This document shows positions 48,867-62,131 of a stretch of DNA of 64,000 nt, in pieces. Source of the DNA: Heterobilharzia americana (lineage: Eukaryota; Platyhelminthes; Trematoda; Strigeidida; Schistosomatidae); contig OX104128.1 in the NCBI GenBank assembly GCA_944470555.2, forward strand, positions 59,961,257 to 60,025,256. Reading direction: 5' to 3'. Positions within the stretch are counted from its first letter, which is position 1; each line of letters begins with the position of its first letter. The translations under genes and the position numbers were made by a program. Under the pieces are notes generated by a model. That model saw only the letters and a program-made list of their open reading frames with translations. It searched no databases and was not told the DNA's origin.

Positions 48867-49103
48867 GCACCCACGACCCCACCAGCAGGGATCGAACCCG
48901 CGACCTTCAGGTTCCGCGACCAGCGCCAGCGACCAGGACAAATACTCAACGATGACATTGGGTGGCGGTTTGCGCTATATCGTGAGCTAACAGAAGTTGG
49001 AAATATGGAGCATTGGATTGTGACCCAGTGGCTCAATGGTAACGCGCTGGTCGCGGAACCTGAAGGTCGCGGGTTCGATCCCTGCTGGTGGGGTCGTGGG
49101 TGC

Positions 49104-49149
49104 GCACTGCTGAGGAGTCCCATACTAGGACGAAACAGCTGTCCAGTGC
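49104..49149 (+). ncRNA. Hammerhead ribozyme, right arm of the young dimer
   Basis: Stem I GCACTG (49104-49109)/CAGTGC (49144-49149); CTGAGGA 49110-49116; GTCC/GGAC stem with loop CATACTA; GAAA 49132-49135; CAGCTGTC 49136-49143, cleavage predicted after 49143. Identical in every core and stem base to 23641-23686. Confidence 0.82.
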
Positions 49150-49220
49150 TCCCAAGTTTCCTTTGTTCCTCCAACTGATGTCAGTCTTCGATGAATAACA
49201 ACTTGAAATATTTTTGACTT

Positions 49221-50869
49221 GATCAATACTATAAACTTAACATATCTCCAGGATTGTAGATAAAAACAAAGGAAGTGTTTTAAATGTCACCAGAAGCGTT
49301 TTGAAATAACCAGTTAACATGAATATATGGAAAATCATAGTTTATGAAGTCAAGATGTTTGCGTACAAACTACAATCAATTCGTTGGTTTTATTTAATAC
49401 AAGATGGTTGAATGTAGCTGATATGAATGAACGAATCTATAGCCTCTTAAGATAAGAACTAGGAATACTCAGTTCCATTCCAAAGTGTTACCACCAAGCT
49501 AGTCACGTTAGAACTAACCTCATATAAAATATGTTAGCTTTGAAATCTAGTCAAAAAGACCACATCAGCTGATGTCATTATTCATTATGTTTGATGTCTT
49601 AGGAGTTGAAAAGAATCAATAAGCAACTATTCCCTTTTCAAGTACTCTAGTATCATCACAAATTGATCATAAGATAATTGTGATTTGGACAATATTTCTG
49701 TTCTATGTCTTAACTGAAATCTACCCATCAACAACTTCATATAACAATATTTGATTGCAAGTGTAGACACACTTTCAGAAGATTCGTTTTACACTTGTCT
49801 ACAAGGTATAACATAATCTTTTAAAGAGAGCATGAGAACGTTTACTTTACATTGTTGAGTCTCTCGTAATACAACAAGCTGTAGTTAAGGCCTTTCATCA
49901 CTTGTCAGTATTCACGTTGTTTCAGTCAACTCTTCCTCTCTCTCTCTCTCGCTCTTTTTCTCTCTCACACACACACACACAGACGTTATTATAAAAAAGG
50001 ACCATGCTGCGAACACCTATCCCCCTACATGATTAGACAGTGTTCATTTCACTGCATGTTACATAACTCTATCACATACACCAGTTGACATATATTTTCT
50101 CCCTTGGTAATTAACTGTAGTCAAGACAGAGGTGTACAATCCAAGTAGAACAAGCTATCTAGTTTCAGATTCATCATATGAAGTTGGATTAGTCAACAAT
50201 GAAACAGTTGAAATGTGTCAACAATTTATGATTGGTTGTGTTGTTATTGTTGTTGACACAAAAAGTGATTAAATCACCTCAACAGGGGATCTTGTAAATG
50301 CAAAATAGGAATATATGAATTATCAGTGGGAGTTTATTTCAAACATGCATATAAATGACTCATTGTCATGTAGAGAATAGTAGTAATAATAATAATAATA
50401 ATCAGCCAAGAAATAATTTTTAAAAATCAATCAGCTGTATGACAACATTCATGCACAGTCTGTGTACACACATACACACATACATACTCACACAAGCACA
50501 TGCGTAATTTAACTCTGACTCAGTATTTCACTCACATTCTTTGTATGCTACATGTGAATATCAATGATACTAACAGAGGCTGTTGTAAAAAATATTTATC
50601 TGGATCGCAGTATATCACTTAAATATGAAGATATCTCTATCGAGCACACAATAGGTAGGAACACAATATCTAGTCATATTATTCAATATCTGGCCTTGTA
50701 AGTTGAACAGATTTGAGCTCACCATTGACGAGATTTTATCGTAAATGAAACCAACTACTACTACTTAAATCAGCCAGTAGTATATATCCCGTGGTAGTGA
50801 ATATTCTCCGAAGCAGGACAGCTGTAAAGAATTGAATATTTCAAAATTATCACTATGACTGTCTCAGAG
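49221..50869. other. Intronic, SINE-poor
   Basis: (CT)n(CA)n at 49935-49981 and (AAT)n near 50385-50400. I see no SINE, retroelement or exon. Confidence 0.35.
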
Positions 50870-51280
50870 GCTATAGCTCAGCTGACTGGTATTATTGGTA
50901 CTGAGTGATAATTGAAAGTGAGAGAAAAATCAGAGTCACAGTGGTATTCGAACCTGAGACCTTTGTGTCAACACACATACACACACATGCAAATTACAAC
51001 AAAGTACTAAACTAGGGGGAGAAATATGACTTTTCACACTGGTGTGATATGAAGTAATGTGTCTTAGTTGATGAGGTAATGTAAGTTGAGTGGCCGCATC
51101 ACTTTGAGAGAACACAGGTGATATTGTTACATGGTACTCCTCAGCAGTTCATACCCATAACCCTACCTCGCTAGGGATCGAACTCAGGTTTTCAGTTGAC
51201 ATTCGCTTCACTTCTGACTGATATTGACCCCACAGACCATGACTTCTCATTATAACTTGGCGTTCTCCACCGGCCAATAC
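50870..51280. mobile_element. SINE-D piece followed by SINE-A (minus)
   Basis: 'ggctatagctcagctgactg' (plus A box) and 'gtattcgaacctgagacctt' (minus B box) at 50870-50965 look like opposed SINE-D heads. SINE-A follows at about 51115-51280 with 'tactcctcagcagttcatac', 'gggatcgaactcaggttttc' and the 5' module 'gacttctcattataactt'. Confidence 0.5.
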
Positions 51281-53879
51281 CTATTCTTAAAAAAGAGCAG
51301 CCAGAGGTCCAGTTGCTAAGTGCCTCTTGTTCAACTTGCAGTGATGTCTTCCGGTTGACTGAAACCTTGTAGACAGAATGGGCAAGTCACTTTAAAGACC
51401 ATCCACCCAATGATTGAAATAGCCAATGAGGTCACCTTATTTAGTTTTCCTTCATCAAATAAAAAAACAATTGGTTATTTTGCAGCTATTAGGTTGACCT
51501 TTCAAGGACAGTGAAGACAGTACGGAATCTGCAAAGCTGTAGGCATGATCTTCATACACCGTAAAATTCGGAAGCTAAAGAGGCTGTAAGACTAGCAAAC
51601 ACACACATCTGTCAGTTACACTGCAATGATTTTAGCCCAAAGCATAAACTAATTTCATTACAGATCTGTTTTGCCGTCTTCTCTCTCCTATGAGACTAGT
51701 CAAGGAAATTTAGGAAAAATCACGTAGACACAGATTGTTACACATGTGTTTAAGTTGATTACAATGATGATGACGATGACGACGATAATAATCAAAGGAA
51801 AAAACAAGTATTCTTCATCAATAATTCTCTTCATAATGTGGTTTTCTCACACCTGTCACTGCATAACCATAGCGTGTATGCGTAGCAATACACTAAAGTT
51901 CAGTACAGAACTGGGTTCAGTGATTCGATATGCAGACTACAGAGAGAGAGAGAGAATAAAAAGTAAACAATAAAATGTGACAGTTTGCTAACAAACAACT
52001 GTTAATCCATGAATTCTGTGACACAGACAACGTAGGTGAGCATTTTAGCGGAAGAGAGGCTTATGTTTTACTGCGTCTGCATTGTACCCAACGACCAGGC
52101 CAGAAAAATCTTCCCATAAATTTATCACTCACTCACTGACAGTCAGTCAATTATTCATCGATTCTGTGTCCCCTGTGTTTAATTACTTTTTGTTTACCCA
52201 CTTATTTCCCCCACCCCCTCTTTAGTTCATTTTAACTCGTCTACATCAGGTAGACAGTCTTAGTAGCAGAAGAAGGAGACGATGACCCAAAAAAGCAATG
52301 AAATTAAAAATCAGCATAAGTGATAAAAAACGAGGCACACATACATCCACACACCCACGCATAAAGTAAACACTAATTACAACATGTGTGTATGCATGCT
52401 CTCTGTTGATAATAATACACAGGGTTGCTTTTTTCGCTTGTATGTCATTATTATTGACGTTGGTGGATAGGTAGATGGATGGATAGAGGGATGTCAGTCT
52501 TTCAAAATTCTCGCGTCAAATTGTGTCTGCATGATTGTCATGTTAAATGCGTTATACAGATACACACTGATGTATGTGAGCCAATAACTTTGATCGATAG
52601 CTAAATGACTTGCTAGATAGATAGATAAGCAGATAAATGGATGGATAGAGGTAGAGAGAGAGAGAGATGGAATGATTGATCGATCACTTACTTCTGACTG
52701 ATTGACACAAGTCCAAGAGTAGTAACACTAATAGTAGTAGTTGTAGTTGTTATACAGACTATCAACTCATAATTGACAAGCACCTGGGTCATATGGTAAT
52801 AAAACACGCATATGTGCATATATGTAAATAGCTGAAAAATTCTCATAAAATTGCACTACGCGTATAACAAACAAACAAACAAACAAGAGGAAATAAGAGA
52901 CTCTAACGACAACCAGGTAAACCTATCCATCTGTAATTCATCTATCAGTTACATGCGCGTATATCTACAGATAGACAGACACAACACAATCTGTATACAA
53001 ATGAGGAGCAGAATAAGTTTTCGGTTGTCATAGTTGCAAGGCAATGACAAAAGTAATGAATGGAAGGGATGTAAGTGGCAGGGGGTGGTAGTACTGATGA
53101 CCGAAATCAGTCTTTTTACACCGGATGATAAAATGGGGATGGATAATGAAGACAAAAAGAGGTGAGGATGGAAATGATAGCTACTTGGAGAATAATAATA
53201 AAAGGGGAGCGTATTACTCCAGTGATGACCTCAAAATCTATCAATTTTACATTCACATGACTAAGATCCTATGCTTGACCCAACACACTTATTTCTCAAT
53301 AGATCGGAGGAAAAAAGTGTGTTGGGTGATTAGAGAAACAGTTACTATGACAACTATACCGATTTCATCATATGTAAATAAATGAACAGAGAAGGAAATC
53401 AAGAAAGGAACACTATAGTTCACATATCAATCATACTACACAAATTATTCGAAGTTATCAATCGACTAGTGGTTTGTCAACAAGCTAACGGCCTAACGAC
53501 AATGTACACCTTCACACATTCACTCACACACAAGTGCAATAACCTTCGATAACGAAAATGGACTTTGACTGTTATTACTACTCGTCTGTGCAAGTTCATT
53601 CATCGAAAAAAATGGTTAAGATGTGTGTTTGTGTATGTATGTGAGTGCACATACACAAATACACATTGAATTCTTGATAACACCACAGTCACATAAAGAG
53701 AATACGTAGATAATGTACGCAAATTATTTACAACACTATAGCAAAAATGTATGCAGACAAGGAAATATGTCACAAGTATGTAATCATCATTTAACAACAA
53801 TAAATAAATCAGAAATAAATGTTTATTCAATAAACTTATTGACTGACTGTTCTAATCAGTTTAGTTTCAAGAATTAAAC
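51281..53879. other. Intronic, SINE-poor; one MITE-like motif
   Basis: At 51468-51510 'caattggttattttgcagct' then 'taggttgacctttcaaggac' match the repeat seen in the last 450 bases of the window. From about 51600 to 53850 only short microsatellites occur (gacgat, gaga, gata and gatg tracts). No exon stands out. Confidence 0.4.
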
Positions 53880-54239
53880 TATCCTAGACTGTCACTTGGC
53901 GATGATTGAAAGCGAACTGGAAACTTGGACTGGAATAGGATTCGAGCTAGTATCCTGTGGACGATAGACAGGGGGGATCGTTAGATAGGTAATCTAGAGA
54001 CCACTGGTCCGAATCCCATTGTCCACTCCCTCTTCAACTGCCACCAAATGCCAATAATATGCTGTATGTATCAAGACAGATCAATTGTTAGTTCGCTTCA
54101 ATGTGTTAACCAATAGGAAATAACAAGTATGATTCTTTTTGGAAAGAGCAATATTCAGATAACAAGTTGAACAAGGTTGACCAATATTTGGTTGACAGAC
54201 TGAGCTTTTTTCGATACTAGAGACTGCTGCATATGTTCA

Positions 54240-54560
54240 CGGCTAATGATATGCATGAAGGGCTGCTTCACCTTAGTATGCGACTCCTCAGCAGTGGGCA
54301 CTCATAACCCCACCCGGTCAGGAATCGGACCCAGGACTTTTAGGTTCCATGGAGAACATGTTGCCATTGAACCATTGAGTTGGAATTCAATGGTCCACAT
54401 TTTCCTACTTCTCTCAGTTCACGACATAGCCTACCTTCTATCTGATGTCGTTACAGAGAACCTGGCTTCACATTCGACTTAGTTTAGCTTCCCTCCATCT
54501 CTCTTGACTTCTCACTTGAACTTTGGGAAATGTTATCTCGAACCAAGTCACTAATGAGTA
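54240..54560 (-). mobile_element. SINE-A, long form, degenerate
   Basis: 'tgcgactcctcagcagtggg', 'ggaatcggacccaggacttt', 'accattgagttggaattcaa' and 'cttctcacttgaactttggg' in the reverse order of the element. The hammerhead 3' side is lost. Confidence 0.6.
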
Positions 54561-54699
54561 CTAGAAAGTGATTCTATTCGCAGGCGGTCCAAATCTAAAC
54601 AAGCCTGAGGGACATCTTTCATAGTGTAGAATCATGTGCAAAAGATAAATGAGACAGCTATAGTTTGAAATAGTGGAGAATATTTGTAGCTCAGGTGGA

Positions 54700-55115
54700 T
54701 AGTCTTGGTTGTATTGTGTTCTCTGAGCTGGATTGTTTAATCTTGAATCTTTCATAGTCTTTCTAGATGACGTCATCAGTATGAAGTGACCTGTCATTAT
54801 TTCTCTGTGAGTGATTTAGTAGCCTACCCTGACGAAGTGGTTTGTGACTGGTTGTTTCTCTTGACTGTTGTCTCACTGACTATTTAGATTTTCCTGTTGT
54901 ATCCTTCGGCTTGACCTCTGACCTTTCGTTTATCATTCTTCTTATTGGTTGATAGATTGGGTCTATGTCTATGCATCTGTTGATTGCTAGCTGACCTGAA
55001 TGTCAAGCTGGTATCAGAGAATTCCTAGAAGCTTCTAGTGCTGATGACGTCGTCTAGAAAGATGATGAAAGATTCACGATTAAACAACCCAGCTCAGAGA
55101 ACACAATACAACTAA
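54700..55115 (-). mobile_element. Penelope-like element 3' end between inverted terminal modules
   Basis: The minus strand at 55000-54840 has a degraded INRCIDIDPIYQPI..RMINERS line, the C-terminus of a Penelope-like element (compare RYIEIDPICQPI at 14665-14700). A ~75-base module occurs on both sides in opposite orientation: plus at 55041-55115 and minus at 54790-54705, each with CTGATGACGTC, TCTAGAAAGA, GAAAGATTCA and 'ccagctcagagaacacaata'. The plus copy has a hammerhead-like CTGATGA, a 7-bp stem and GAAA (55041-55070). Remnant only. Confidence 0.6.
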
Positions 55116-55134
55116 GACAGTTATGGTTTAGCTA

Positions 55135-55270
55135 GTTTGACATCATTGAAACTGGGTGGTGTTTGAAAGTGAAATGATGAATGTGGGTCATGGCAGGATT
55201 TAAACCAGCAATCTTCAGGTTACTAGCTCGATGCTCTACTAAATAAGCTAAAAGGTCCATCTGGGGACAA
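55135..55270 (-). mobile_element. SINE-D in the intron
   Basis: On the minus strand: 'agcttatttagtagagcatc' (A box), 'gattgctggtttaaatcctg' (B box), 'catttcactttcaaacacca' and 'cccagtttcaatgatgtcaa'. Confidence 0.6.
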
Positions 55271-55638
55271 TAATTGTTTAAAGATAACCGAAAGAAGATA
55301 AGCCATTGCGAGCAGTCAACACAATTCAACTCACTTATGAATTAGAAAATGATGAAGGGGGACTAATAATATTTGAACATTAGTACCAGTGGAAATCCTT
55401 CCCACTAGAATCATTACTTAGGCTTCAAATCATCTCACTATAGATCAGGGAAAGTTGGCTCAGTAAAATGTTTAGGTAACAGGGCCAAGAAACTTACTCG
55501 TAAAACAGAAGATCTAAGACAAGAAATTAGATGCAATTAAAACACCATGCTCACCAATATTTAGCCTCCTGAATTAATGAATAAATTCCTTAGTAATCAC
55601 AAGAAAAATATGACTAATAATAGCAATACGGTGTTAAC

Positions 55639-56739
<1,101 letters not shown>

Positions 56740-56900
56740 TTCATAGTCAACATAGTCATGTCACAGACTGGCATATTATAATTCTATACAAACTCCACTG
56801 GTTCGAATTCTACTGCCATCCAAATTTTCACTTCACCTTCAATCACCACCCAGAATCAATTAAATAAGTTTGACGAATCCCATAGTCAAGCAAATAGCTA
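56740..56900 (+). mobile_element. SINE-D, body only
   Basis: 'ccactggttcgaattctact' (B box), 'aaattttcacttcaccttca' and 'cacccagaatcaattaaata' match the body of 42590-42790. The A box is lost. Confidence 0.5.
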
Positions 56901-57799
56901 TTATGATGCTCACGCCTCTCGACCTTAGCTTGTTACACAGATGAAGGAGTTGAAACCCACCTTCTGACCAATGCAATAGCAGACATATAGAAAGTACCCT
57001 TGAAGCTGATTGGTTATTTCAGCCGTTGTTATGGTAAACTTTAGGGTCACTCATCTTTTTTGGAATTTAAAAGAAGCTTAGAAGAAATCTAAAATCTGTT
57101 AGGAAATATTGAAACATTCACAAATTCATTCGGTTTGTTATTAACTCTATTCGTTTACATCAATTCAAAATAGATTGAACAACAGTCAAGATTACTTGAA
57201 GTTATAGTACTCCATATAATAATTTGTTTTAAACTTCCAATTTTATTTGTGGCGGGAAAAAAATTTTAAAAGGGAAATTCTTCATGACAAAGAAATTAGA
57301 ACATGTATAAACAGCAAAAGAATTGGTTGTAATGAAAGCCAATATTTCATTATACTAGGAACTGATTAGCATAAAAATAAACACTTTGCTATTCAGTGGT
57401 CTCTATCGGTCTCTAGGATAGTTTTTCTATAAGATTTGAATTCCCAAAACGTAGGCTACCATCGGAATGACTGAGATAACCAATTAGGTTTCTTTATGTT
57501 GGCTAGGACATTAGTTTTTCTGTAAAGTGAAGCAACGTAACTCGTTATTTTATTTGTTGTTAGAGAGGTTTTTAGAACAGTACATTTTGTAGGAAGGAAA
57601 GTGGAACATCCGAAATGCGCCTATTTTCGTTGTGGTAATAACTCATCTATGATACCGTTAAAACACTATAATGAGCATTGAAGTGTGAAATGTTGAAGGA
57701 ACTTATCATATGAGTCATGAAAAGTTCAGTATAACTCAGACATTTAATTAATCTCAGCACACTAGTTACTAAGGCTTCCTTATACCTAGAAAGGCGTAA
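56901..57799. other. Intronic; one MITE-like motif
   Basis: 'gctgattggttatttcagcc' to 'ctttagggtcactcatc' at 57005-57053 belongs to the same repeat as 25875-25925 and 63.56-64 kb. No gene. Confidence 0.4.
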
Positions 57800-57925
57800 A
57801 TAGTTGTGGTGACATCGTTTTAACACCTGAGGAGTCCCATGCTGGGACGAAACAGCTGTTCAGTGCTCCCAGGTTTTCATTTGTTATCTGACTGATATAT
57901 CAGTTCGTGATGAACATCACTGTTG
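57800..57925 (+). mobile_element. SINE-A, 5'-truncated plus copy
   Basis: Begins just before the hammerhead: CTGAGGA (57827-57833), GTCC/GGAC stem and GAAA are intact, but the 5' strand of stem I is absent and the cleavage triplet is GTT. Then the 3' part ('cagtgctcccaggttttcat', 'cagttcgtgatgaacatcac'). Confidence 0.65.
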
Positions 57926-58479
57926 TTAATTGACTTGAGAGTTGTACTGATTAGCATCTTCATTCACTTATAAGTAAGGTAGGGAATTTCATATGGAACT
58001 GACCGATTCAGCTGTAATCTAGAAATATAATGAGTATGATTTGTTGTATTGAACAGCAGAGTTTTTATAATTATTTCATTTCAGCGTAGGTAACGGATAA
58101 TTACTGTATCCGTTTCTGAGTCGCACTGATGACGTAACACTGTTAAGATGTTAGCCGACAAGAATTCCAGCTCACACAGCAACTCAACTAGGACATACAT
58201 TGTACATTAAAAACACAGTCCACTAAGGATATTAATCGTAAGATTATTATCGACGAACGTTTTGTTGACATCCTAGTTGACAAGACTATTTCAAGTAGGA
58301 ATTTCACTGAAAAAGATCACAATCATTGGAATATCTTCGATCGACAGTCTTATCAAAAAGGTAGACTTCTACGGGGAAATTGTTCCTGTGCTGAAAGCAC
58401 TTTCCTCTTGTTATGGGGAATAAAATTTATTTGAGGACAGATTAAGTTGAAATGTTGGGTAGAAGTTAAAACCTATTAA
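57926..58479. other. Intronic, no gene seen
   Basis: Nothing recognisable. Confidence 0.35.
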
Positions 58480-58765
58480 CTTGGAGACAATTGGCAGAAA
58501 GCCCTGCTTGGCCTAGGTTTCTGCTAGACAGTACTCGTCAGGAAAGTGTAGCTGCACTCTCGATGGAAATGATCTCCCGTGAGAGATTCGAACCCGCATC
58601 ACCCAATGTGACAGTCACAGACGTTACCACTGAGCTATTCGGGCCACGAATAACCTCCTATAAGACAAGATAAGGTACACTGAGCAATGCGGGTTCAAAT
58701 TCCTTAGGTGACTTCATTCCTCTCTAGGTTGTAGATACACCTTACTGACCAGTGCTAATAAACAC
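58480..58765. mobile_element. SINE-C opposed pair
   Basis: Minus copy (58480-58650) with 'cagtactcgtcaggaaagtg', 'gagattcgaacccgcatcac' and 'gttaccactgagctattcgg' abuts a plus piece (58675-58765) with 'caatgcgggttcaaattcct' and 'gttgtagatacaccttactg'. A head-to-head arrangement in a third SINE family. Confidence 0.6.
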
Positions 58766-59169
58766 AAAACACAAGTTAAGTAGAGCTTCATGGAGATCAC
58801 CTTCAAGCATTTAACATTAGCCAAACTGTACCGTGATGCTTGGTCGTCTAGCTTTGTGACTACATTACAAAATGATCGAATGAATTCAGTTGTCACTTAG
58901 AAATGGGTGACATGAATCTTTACGAATGGATGACTGAATGTTGTGTGTGTATATATGGAAAACGAGAGATGGAATCCCCAACCCAGCTGTATAGGGGTTC
59001 ACATGCTCAGACAATAAAATTGTTTTTCCTTTAGAAGTCTATTCCCATCACCGAAATCGATACGTTATCAAGAGAAAACGTGGCTAGACTACTTAGTAGG
59101 TAGATGCGACAGAAAACATGAGAACAAGAAGGAGACAGAGAGGGAGTGATTAGTTGTCTAGGTGAGTTC

Positions 59170-59340
59170 CTAAGATTGGGATTTATCACGAACTGACATC
59201 AGTCAGGGAACCATTCAAAACCAGGAGGGATTGAACATCTGTTTTGTCTCACTATGGAACTCCTCAGAGGTACGCACTCGTGACCCGCCCCACCAAAAGT
59301 TAGTTTAGCTGGACAGTTCACTGAAGTATCCAGGAAAGTG
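59170..59340 (-). mobile_element. SINE-A, 3' half
   Basis: 'tatcacgaactgacatcagt', 'gaacatctgttttgtctcac' and 'ggaactcctcagaggtacgc' in reverse. Hammerhead degraded. The following 59340-59670 matches the unclassified repeat at 24580-24880. Confidence 0.55.
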
Positions 59341-59799
59341 TGGTCTCGGACACAAAAGCGTCATAAAATAGCGAAATATACTACTACTGAACAACTTGAA
59401 TAGTCAGAAACCACTTAGCTTTGAGAAATGTCAGAGTGAACTGTGTAATTTATAAATCATTTCCAAATTGATCATCGTATTCAAAGCATACCGGTCCATA
59501 CATATCGACTAGCCAGATTCAAATGATCTAAACTGTTTTACCTGCATGAGGTGAATTCGTGGGGGTACACCACTGATGAAGTTGGCCTTGAACAAGCGTA
59601 AGCGAGCCTTCGATGATTAGATCATTCTGATCTGGCTGACTGGCAAAGTCTATAGATCAGCCTGAGTGGTTGTTCAATGGAATATTTTGGTTGTTAAAGT
59701 CACCTTTTCTCTAAGGAAGTTTTCACCGATTAGATAACCTAAGATTTTCAGTCGAATGCAATGACAAGAGACTCATGAGACCATATAGGGATCAGCAGC

Positions 59800-60000
59800 T
59801 TTACAGTAGTTGCATTAACTGTTAGATGGTGGGGGTAACGAAGCAGCAAGAAGCCTTGGACCAAGGTTTCATGCTTGTTGGCACTCATGAGTAAGAGGCA
59901 TGCATAGCCGTGAAGAAGCTGGCGTTATCTCAGCGATTCGAACACGAGTCGATGAATACCGAGGTGAGGCCCAACCATTAAACTATACAGGCCATGACTG
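59800..60000 (-). mobile_element. SINE-C, degenerate
   Basis: 'cttgttggcactcatgagta', 'cgattcgaacacgagtcgat' and 'aaccattaaactatacaggc' in the same order as 34550-34710. Confidence 0.5.
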
Positions 60001-60149
60001 ATCCTTATCGGACTGAGTTATGCGCATGATTTGGTTACCAGTGGGTGACACATGCATGTTTTAACACTCTTCGAAGACTTTAACTTATGGATTATATTTA
60101 TCAGTCAAGATGTATGTTAGGTAGGTAATAAGGAACCACTAGTAATGGT

Positions 60150-60630
60150 GGACAGTAGCTAGTAGAACATTCCATGATGGGCGCCTCTTTCTATTTCGGA
60201 CTTGTTATACCTGCCTCCTAGTGAGTGATACTGTTCCCACCTGGATTTGAACCCAAGGCCGGTCGCCTTAAACGGCAGGGCGTTTTCCACCAGGCCATCA
60301 TTACTATTAAACTAAGACTGCATGCAGTGTCGAGGCATCCTCACAGGAGACCCTATGCTATTGGAGGCCTATCATTTCGATCCAATCAACGACAGGAGAT
60401 TACAAAGAATACCATAATTAGGACCCATTAGGGCCTAACCGATTTGAATAGCATCTCAGTTATCAGGATATCCGCACGTGAAATAGCTTCTAAGCTTCAA
60501 AGTTATGATATATGATTGGTGTATGCATGCATTCTAGAAAACCCAGAAACTTAAAGACGCTTCAACAGCTGACGAGTTTTTAATGGGACGAAACGCGCAT
60601 TTTAGATTCTACTGCTAGCCAACACTAAGT
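60150..60630. mobile_element. SINE-B opposed pieces beside the donor exon
   Basis: Minus piece 60160-60295 ('tagctagtagaacattccat', 'ctatttcggacttgttatac', 'ctggatttgaacccaaggcc', 'tccaccaggccatc'). Plus piece 60555-60625 with 'agctgacgagtttttaatgg', 'gacgaaacgcgcat' and 'gattctactgctagcc'; CTGACGA and GAAA survive, but stem II is weak and the cleavage site is changed. Confidence 0.55.
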
Positions 60631-60780
60631 AAATCGTTTCATCATGGAGTTTTACTATTTTTTGCATGATCAACTCAATAAATTGTTAAGAAACAAAAGG
60701 TCTAACGACAAACTACTTTTATGACAAAACTTCACGAATCTTTTCATGTCTATTTAAATATTCTATGTGAAATAACTTAC

Positions 60781-62078
60781 TATGTGTACTTCTTAAACTG
60801 ATATCTTCACTATTCGATCTAGTTGGATAATGAACCATAGATTTCCTTTTATTCCCAGTTAACAAATCATTTTCTATACGCTCTTCTATTAATCCATTGC
60901 ATTCATTATTGTTGGTATTGTTCATATCATTTATTGTTTGTTCATGTAGTAAGATATCATCGACAAGTTCATCATCTTCATCATCATTATCATCATCATC
61001 AGCATCATTATCTCCTGGTGTTTCACCGTCATCTATTGGTCCTTCATCAATTTCATCTTCAATCTCTGTAGTCATTTCATCATTCATATCATCTGTAGGA
61101 TCATTGTGCTGTTGATGTCGTAATCGTTTCTTTGCCTGTGCACGATATACAGTATACTGATGTTTACCATTTCGTATAGAATCGTTTGGAGTGAATAAAT
61201 CTTCATTCAGTTCTTTCGATGTTAAGTTTATTAAATCTAAATGAGATGATAAATTTTTAAATGCTTGATTTATTGATGTGGGGAATGAAGACGGTGAACC
61301 ACCAGCAGTGGCAGTTGAAGCACCAACAGGTTGTGTTAAATTTGATGTTGACAATGCTGATGGTATACACCTTGATGAATCTGTATTTGTACGACATATA
61401 CCAGCCATTGCAGCAGCGGCAGCAGCTGCTGCCATCATAGCTGCCAATGAAGATGTTGATGATGAAGATACTGATGTTTGACAATTCCCCATTGACTGAG
61501 GTTGATATCCAATTGGAAATGTGGAAGAAGATGATGAAGATGATGGCAATCCAGAAGATGAAAGACAAGTTACTGTAGAAGGACATAATGAACTGTTATC
61601 GGTTGGATTATTCAATTTTGGTGAAGTTTTAATGAACATAGAAGAATTGAATTGGTGTTCACCGACGGAATTCGTAGAAACCGATGATGATGTCGATAAA
61701 GTCATTGTATCCGGTTGAGATAAATTACACGAACTATGCGGATTAGAAGAATTAATGTGTAATTTATTATCGTTTGTCGTCTGATTCCCGTGGGTAACAG
61801 TGTTCAACAAATTAGTAATGATACTGTTATTATTGTTATTATTACCACTATTATTGTTGTTATTACGATGATTGTCTGAATTGTCATGATTGTTGGTGTC
61901 ACGGTTATCAGTAGTAATATTAACAGTTTGAAGAGTAGGATTAAATAAGGGTGGTATAGGTGGATGTCGTCCAGGTAAATTATACGGGAATAAACCAGCC
62001 GCTTCTGCCTGTTGTGTACACCAAGCGGACAAGGCTGTAGCCAATACATTTTGACTATTACTACCACTATTATTATTG

Positions 62079-62131
<53 letters not shown>

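Larger units (their letters stand above)
48722..49220. mobile_element. Head-to-head SINE-A dimer with 12-bp target-site duplication, young
   Basis: Element 48734-49208, flanked by exact tatttttgactt (48722-48733 and 49209-49220). Left arm (minus) runs from the tail 'gagggggttgtggagatttg' to the B-box region and lacks its A box. The centre carries the 5' module 'actcaacgatgacattgggt'. The right arm (plus) has 'cagtggctcaatggtaacgc' (A box), 'gcgggttcgatccctgc' (B box), a complete hammerhead and no tail. The arms are almost identical where they overlap. Confidence 0.88.

Noticed and set aside
57827..57861. Active hammerhead in the plus-strand SINE-A
   Set aside because: Core boxes are intact, but the 5' strand of stem I is missing and the cleavage triplet is GTT.
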